Positions 62,401 through 64,000 of a stretch of DNA of 64,000 nt are shown here, piece after piece (the stretch's first letter is position 1; every line of letters starts with the position of its first letter). The translations under genes and the position numbers were made by a program. The DNA lies in contig JAVHNS010000016.1 of assembly GCA_036872755.1 (NCBI GenBank), forward strand, positions 310,001-374,000, in the 5' to 3' direction. Under the pieces are notes generated by a model. It did not search any database, was not told where the DNA came from, and was given only the letters and a program-made list of their open reading frames with translations. Source of the stretch: Orbilia blumenaviensis (taxonomy: Eukaryota > Ascomycota > Orbiliomycetes > Orbiliales > Orbiliaceae).

Positions 62401-64000
62401 AATTACCCCCACTATTGTAGCCGGCAGGCTGCAGCCATTTAGATTTGGAAGGTTGGTATCCGACAAGCGATTGTTGGAGATGTTGTCCCAACACATTTAC
62501 CCAAAGATGGTAGCTTCAAATAAATGGTGCAATCCCACAGGTATCTTCTTGGGCAAATTTTGGCGGGACGAATGTCGTTTTGCCGACGTCAAAGGTAAAA
62601 TAGCGCCTCCACATCTCAGGTATAGTGATCCCAAGGGCCCAGGGAATGCCAATGCACTTCACCGGGCTTATTGGATTTCGGAAATAAAGTTTTCCGGGAA
62701 GACTGCCTGGTCGTACAGTTGATTGCTTGCCTGATTGGACTGGTCGGACTTTCGAAATATACAGGCTATGAATATCTAGGATGTAAATGACCGCGGGTAT
62801 CATTAATCTTCGGTTTGTATTGTGTGATCCTGCTTTTTTGCGATCATAAGATGGGCAGGTAGAGGGCTGTGTTTTACTTTCTTGCCTGGGTTATCAGATT
62901 GCGAATTGACTAGGTTTTTGAATAATCGAATAATCATAGAGAGCATCGTAAGCATGGCATTATGCAGACCACCTGCACAATGTCTACTGTTGAGAAGGGA
63001 AAAAAAAAAAAAAGTTGCCAGATATCGGGCACAAGAGCACTCTATCCGCGCGGGAAAATCATCGAAATCCCATTCTGCTCACGAGGTGGTTCTTCTCCGA
63101 TAACCGGGAACCCTGGGGCCAGTCCGCAGCTGTCACAAATCAGAACCTTCGAGTGCTTAATATTAATATGTTTTTCAGGGCCCGCTATCTGGACCCATCC
63201 ACAAGAATACTATACCTGCTGCAACATCGAGCTAGAAAGATTGACAATCATCGGACAGGTATTACCAAATTCAACACTGAGAGTACCTTACTGGCCGATT
63301 TCCAAACGGAGCAAGAGTCCCATTTCTTTTTTCTCCCTGTAAAGTTTTCGGTATCATCGTGCGCGTGGCTCTCTCTGCTAGTATGATATTCCGGTGAATA
63401 CCCTGGCCGAAAATTGGAACAATGAAAATTGAAGAGATTTTGGAAGAACTAGAGAAATATAAGCCGACACTATTCTGGCTCCCCGGATCCGTATATGTAA
63501 TACTTCGTGGTCCAATTGCAGCCGCCACCTCGCGGTGGTATTGTGTGTTGATAGCTTGCAAGCACGGAGATTATGATATTTCCAACACATCGCCTGCTTG
63601 TTTATGCATGGTAAACCTGCGCCATGACTTCTCTGTTTCCATTCAATCACGCAGTTTATTCACCTGAATCCCCGTCTTGGTAAATTCGCGAACGGGTTGT
63701 TCCTGAACATTGTAACAGAATTATTCTCGTTGATACCCAGAATCAATCAATTCATCGATTGGTCAGATATTTTCTGAAATTGGATGCTGTTTTTCTTAGC
63801 GGAGAGTAAAGAGCTATCCCCAGGGAGCCGTGCCTGGGTACCTGGACCCCCATATTTGACGGTTTTAAGTATCGGTGACACAATGTCCCATGGGCGCCGG
63901 CGCCCAGAAGGGGTACATGTATCCACAGGGAATCCCCTCTTGTCAACTTGAGGTGCCTAGATCTCATCAACAAGTATTTTCTTTTTTTTCATTATGCAGA
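59430..64000. other. Gene-poor region to the window end (4.6 kb)
   Basis: No supportable gene. It holds a 19-nt poly(T) run, a short GATAT tandem repeat at about 61034-61051, and several A-rich stretches. An exon-like 80-bp segment (63179-63258), bounded by TTTTTCAG and GTATTA, reads PAIWTHPQEYYTCCNIEL but cannot be tied to a gene. Confidence 0.5.
60213..60231. repeat. Poly(T) tract, 19 nt
   Basis: A run of 19 T on the plus strand in gene-poor DNA, about 780 bp after the stop codon of the membrane-anchored gene. No element boundaries are visible around it. Confidence 0.8.

Overview
The window is nuclear DNA of a filamentous ascomycete (Pezizomycotina). The evidence is short spliceosomal introns of about 50-155 bp, mostly with GTRNGT-type donors and CTAAC/CTGAC branch points, together with families typical of plant-associated moulds: a GH74 xyloglucanase with CBM1, a GH28 exopolygalacturonase, a GH72 glucanosyltransferase and a fungal rhodopsin-domain (PTH11-like) receptor. 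The gene content would fit a Leotiomycete-like plant-associated fungus, but I cannot fix the genus from sequence alone. No tRNA, rRNA, CRISPR array or intact transposon was found.

Layout. 0-1.6 kb: the start of a Ubc7-type E2 gene (minus, cut by the window edge) divergent from a Ydl057w-type alpha/beta-hydrolase-like gene. 2.6-9.3 kb: two secreted plant cell-wall hydrolases, GH74-CBM1 (plus) and GH28 exo-PG (minus), convergent across a 2.3 kb empty interval. 12.1-22.0 kb: a run of poorly characterised genes. These are an MBD4-like DNA glycosylase with a long charged N-terminus, a coiled-coil protein, a 940-residue protein with a chymotrypsin-like protease core in which the usual GDSG serine is cysteine (GDCGSW), and a membrane-tailed fungal family member whose N-terminal region looks frameshifted. 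22.5-25.9 kb: a mitochondrial GHITM/TMBIM5-like Bax-inhibitor family protein and a GPI-anchored GH72 enzyme. 33.2-34.4 kb: a SANT/Myb-like protein. 45.7-47.8 kb: the calcineurin catalytic subunit in eight exons, the last a 19-nt coding microexon. 52.8-54.4 kb: a rhodopsin-domain membrane protein. 57.7-59.4 kb: an uncharacterised 581-residue membrane-anchored protein.

Between these genes are very long gene-poor stretches (25.9-33.2, 34.4-45.7, 47.8-52.8, 54.4-57.7 and 59.4-64.0 kb). They hold homopolymer A/T tracts, AT-rich patches and a few coding-like fragments but no recognisable transposon proteins. They look like strongly decayed DNA, which is an inference.

Functionally, the GH74 and GH28 enzymes would act outside the cell on plant wall xyloglucan and pectin. 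GH72 remodels the fungus's own glucan wall, and calcineurin is the classical Ca2+ signalling phosphatase that often controls wall-stress genes in fungi. The least explained and most interesting part is the 15-22 kb block with the Cys-type protease-like protein and its neighbours.
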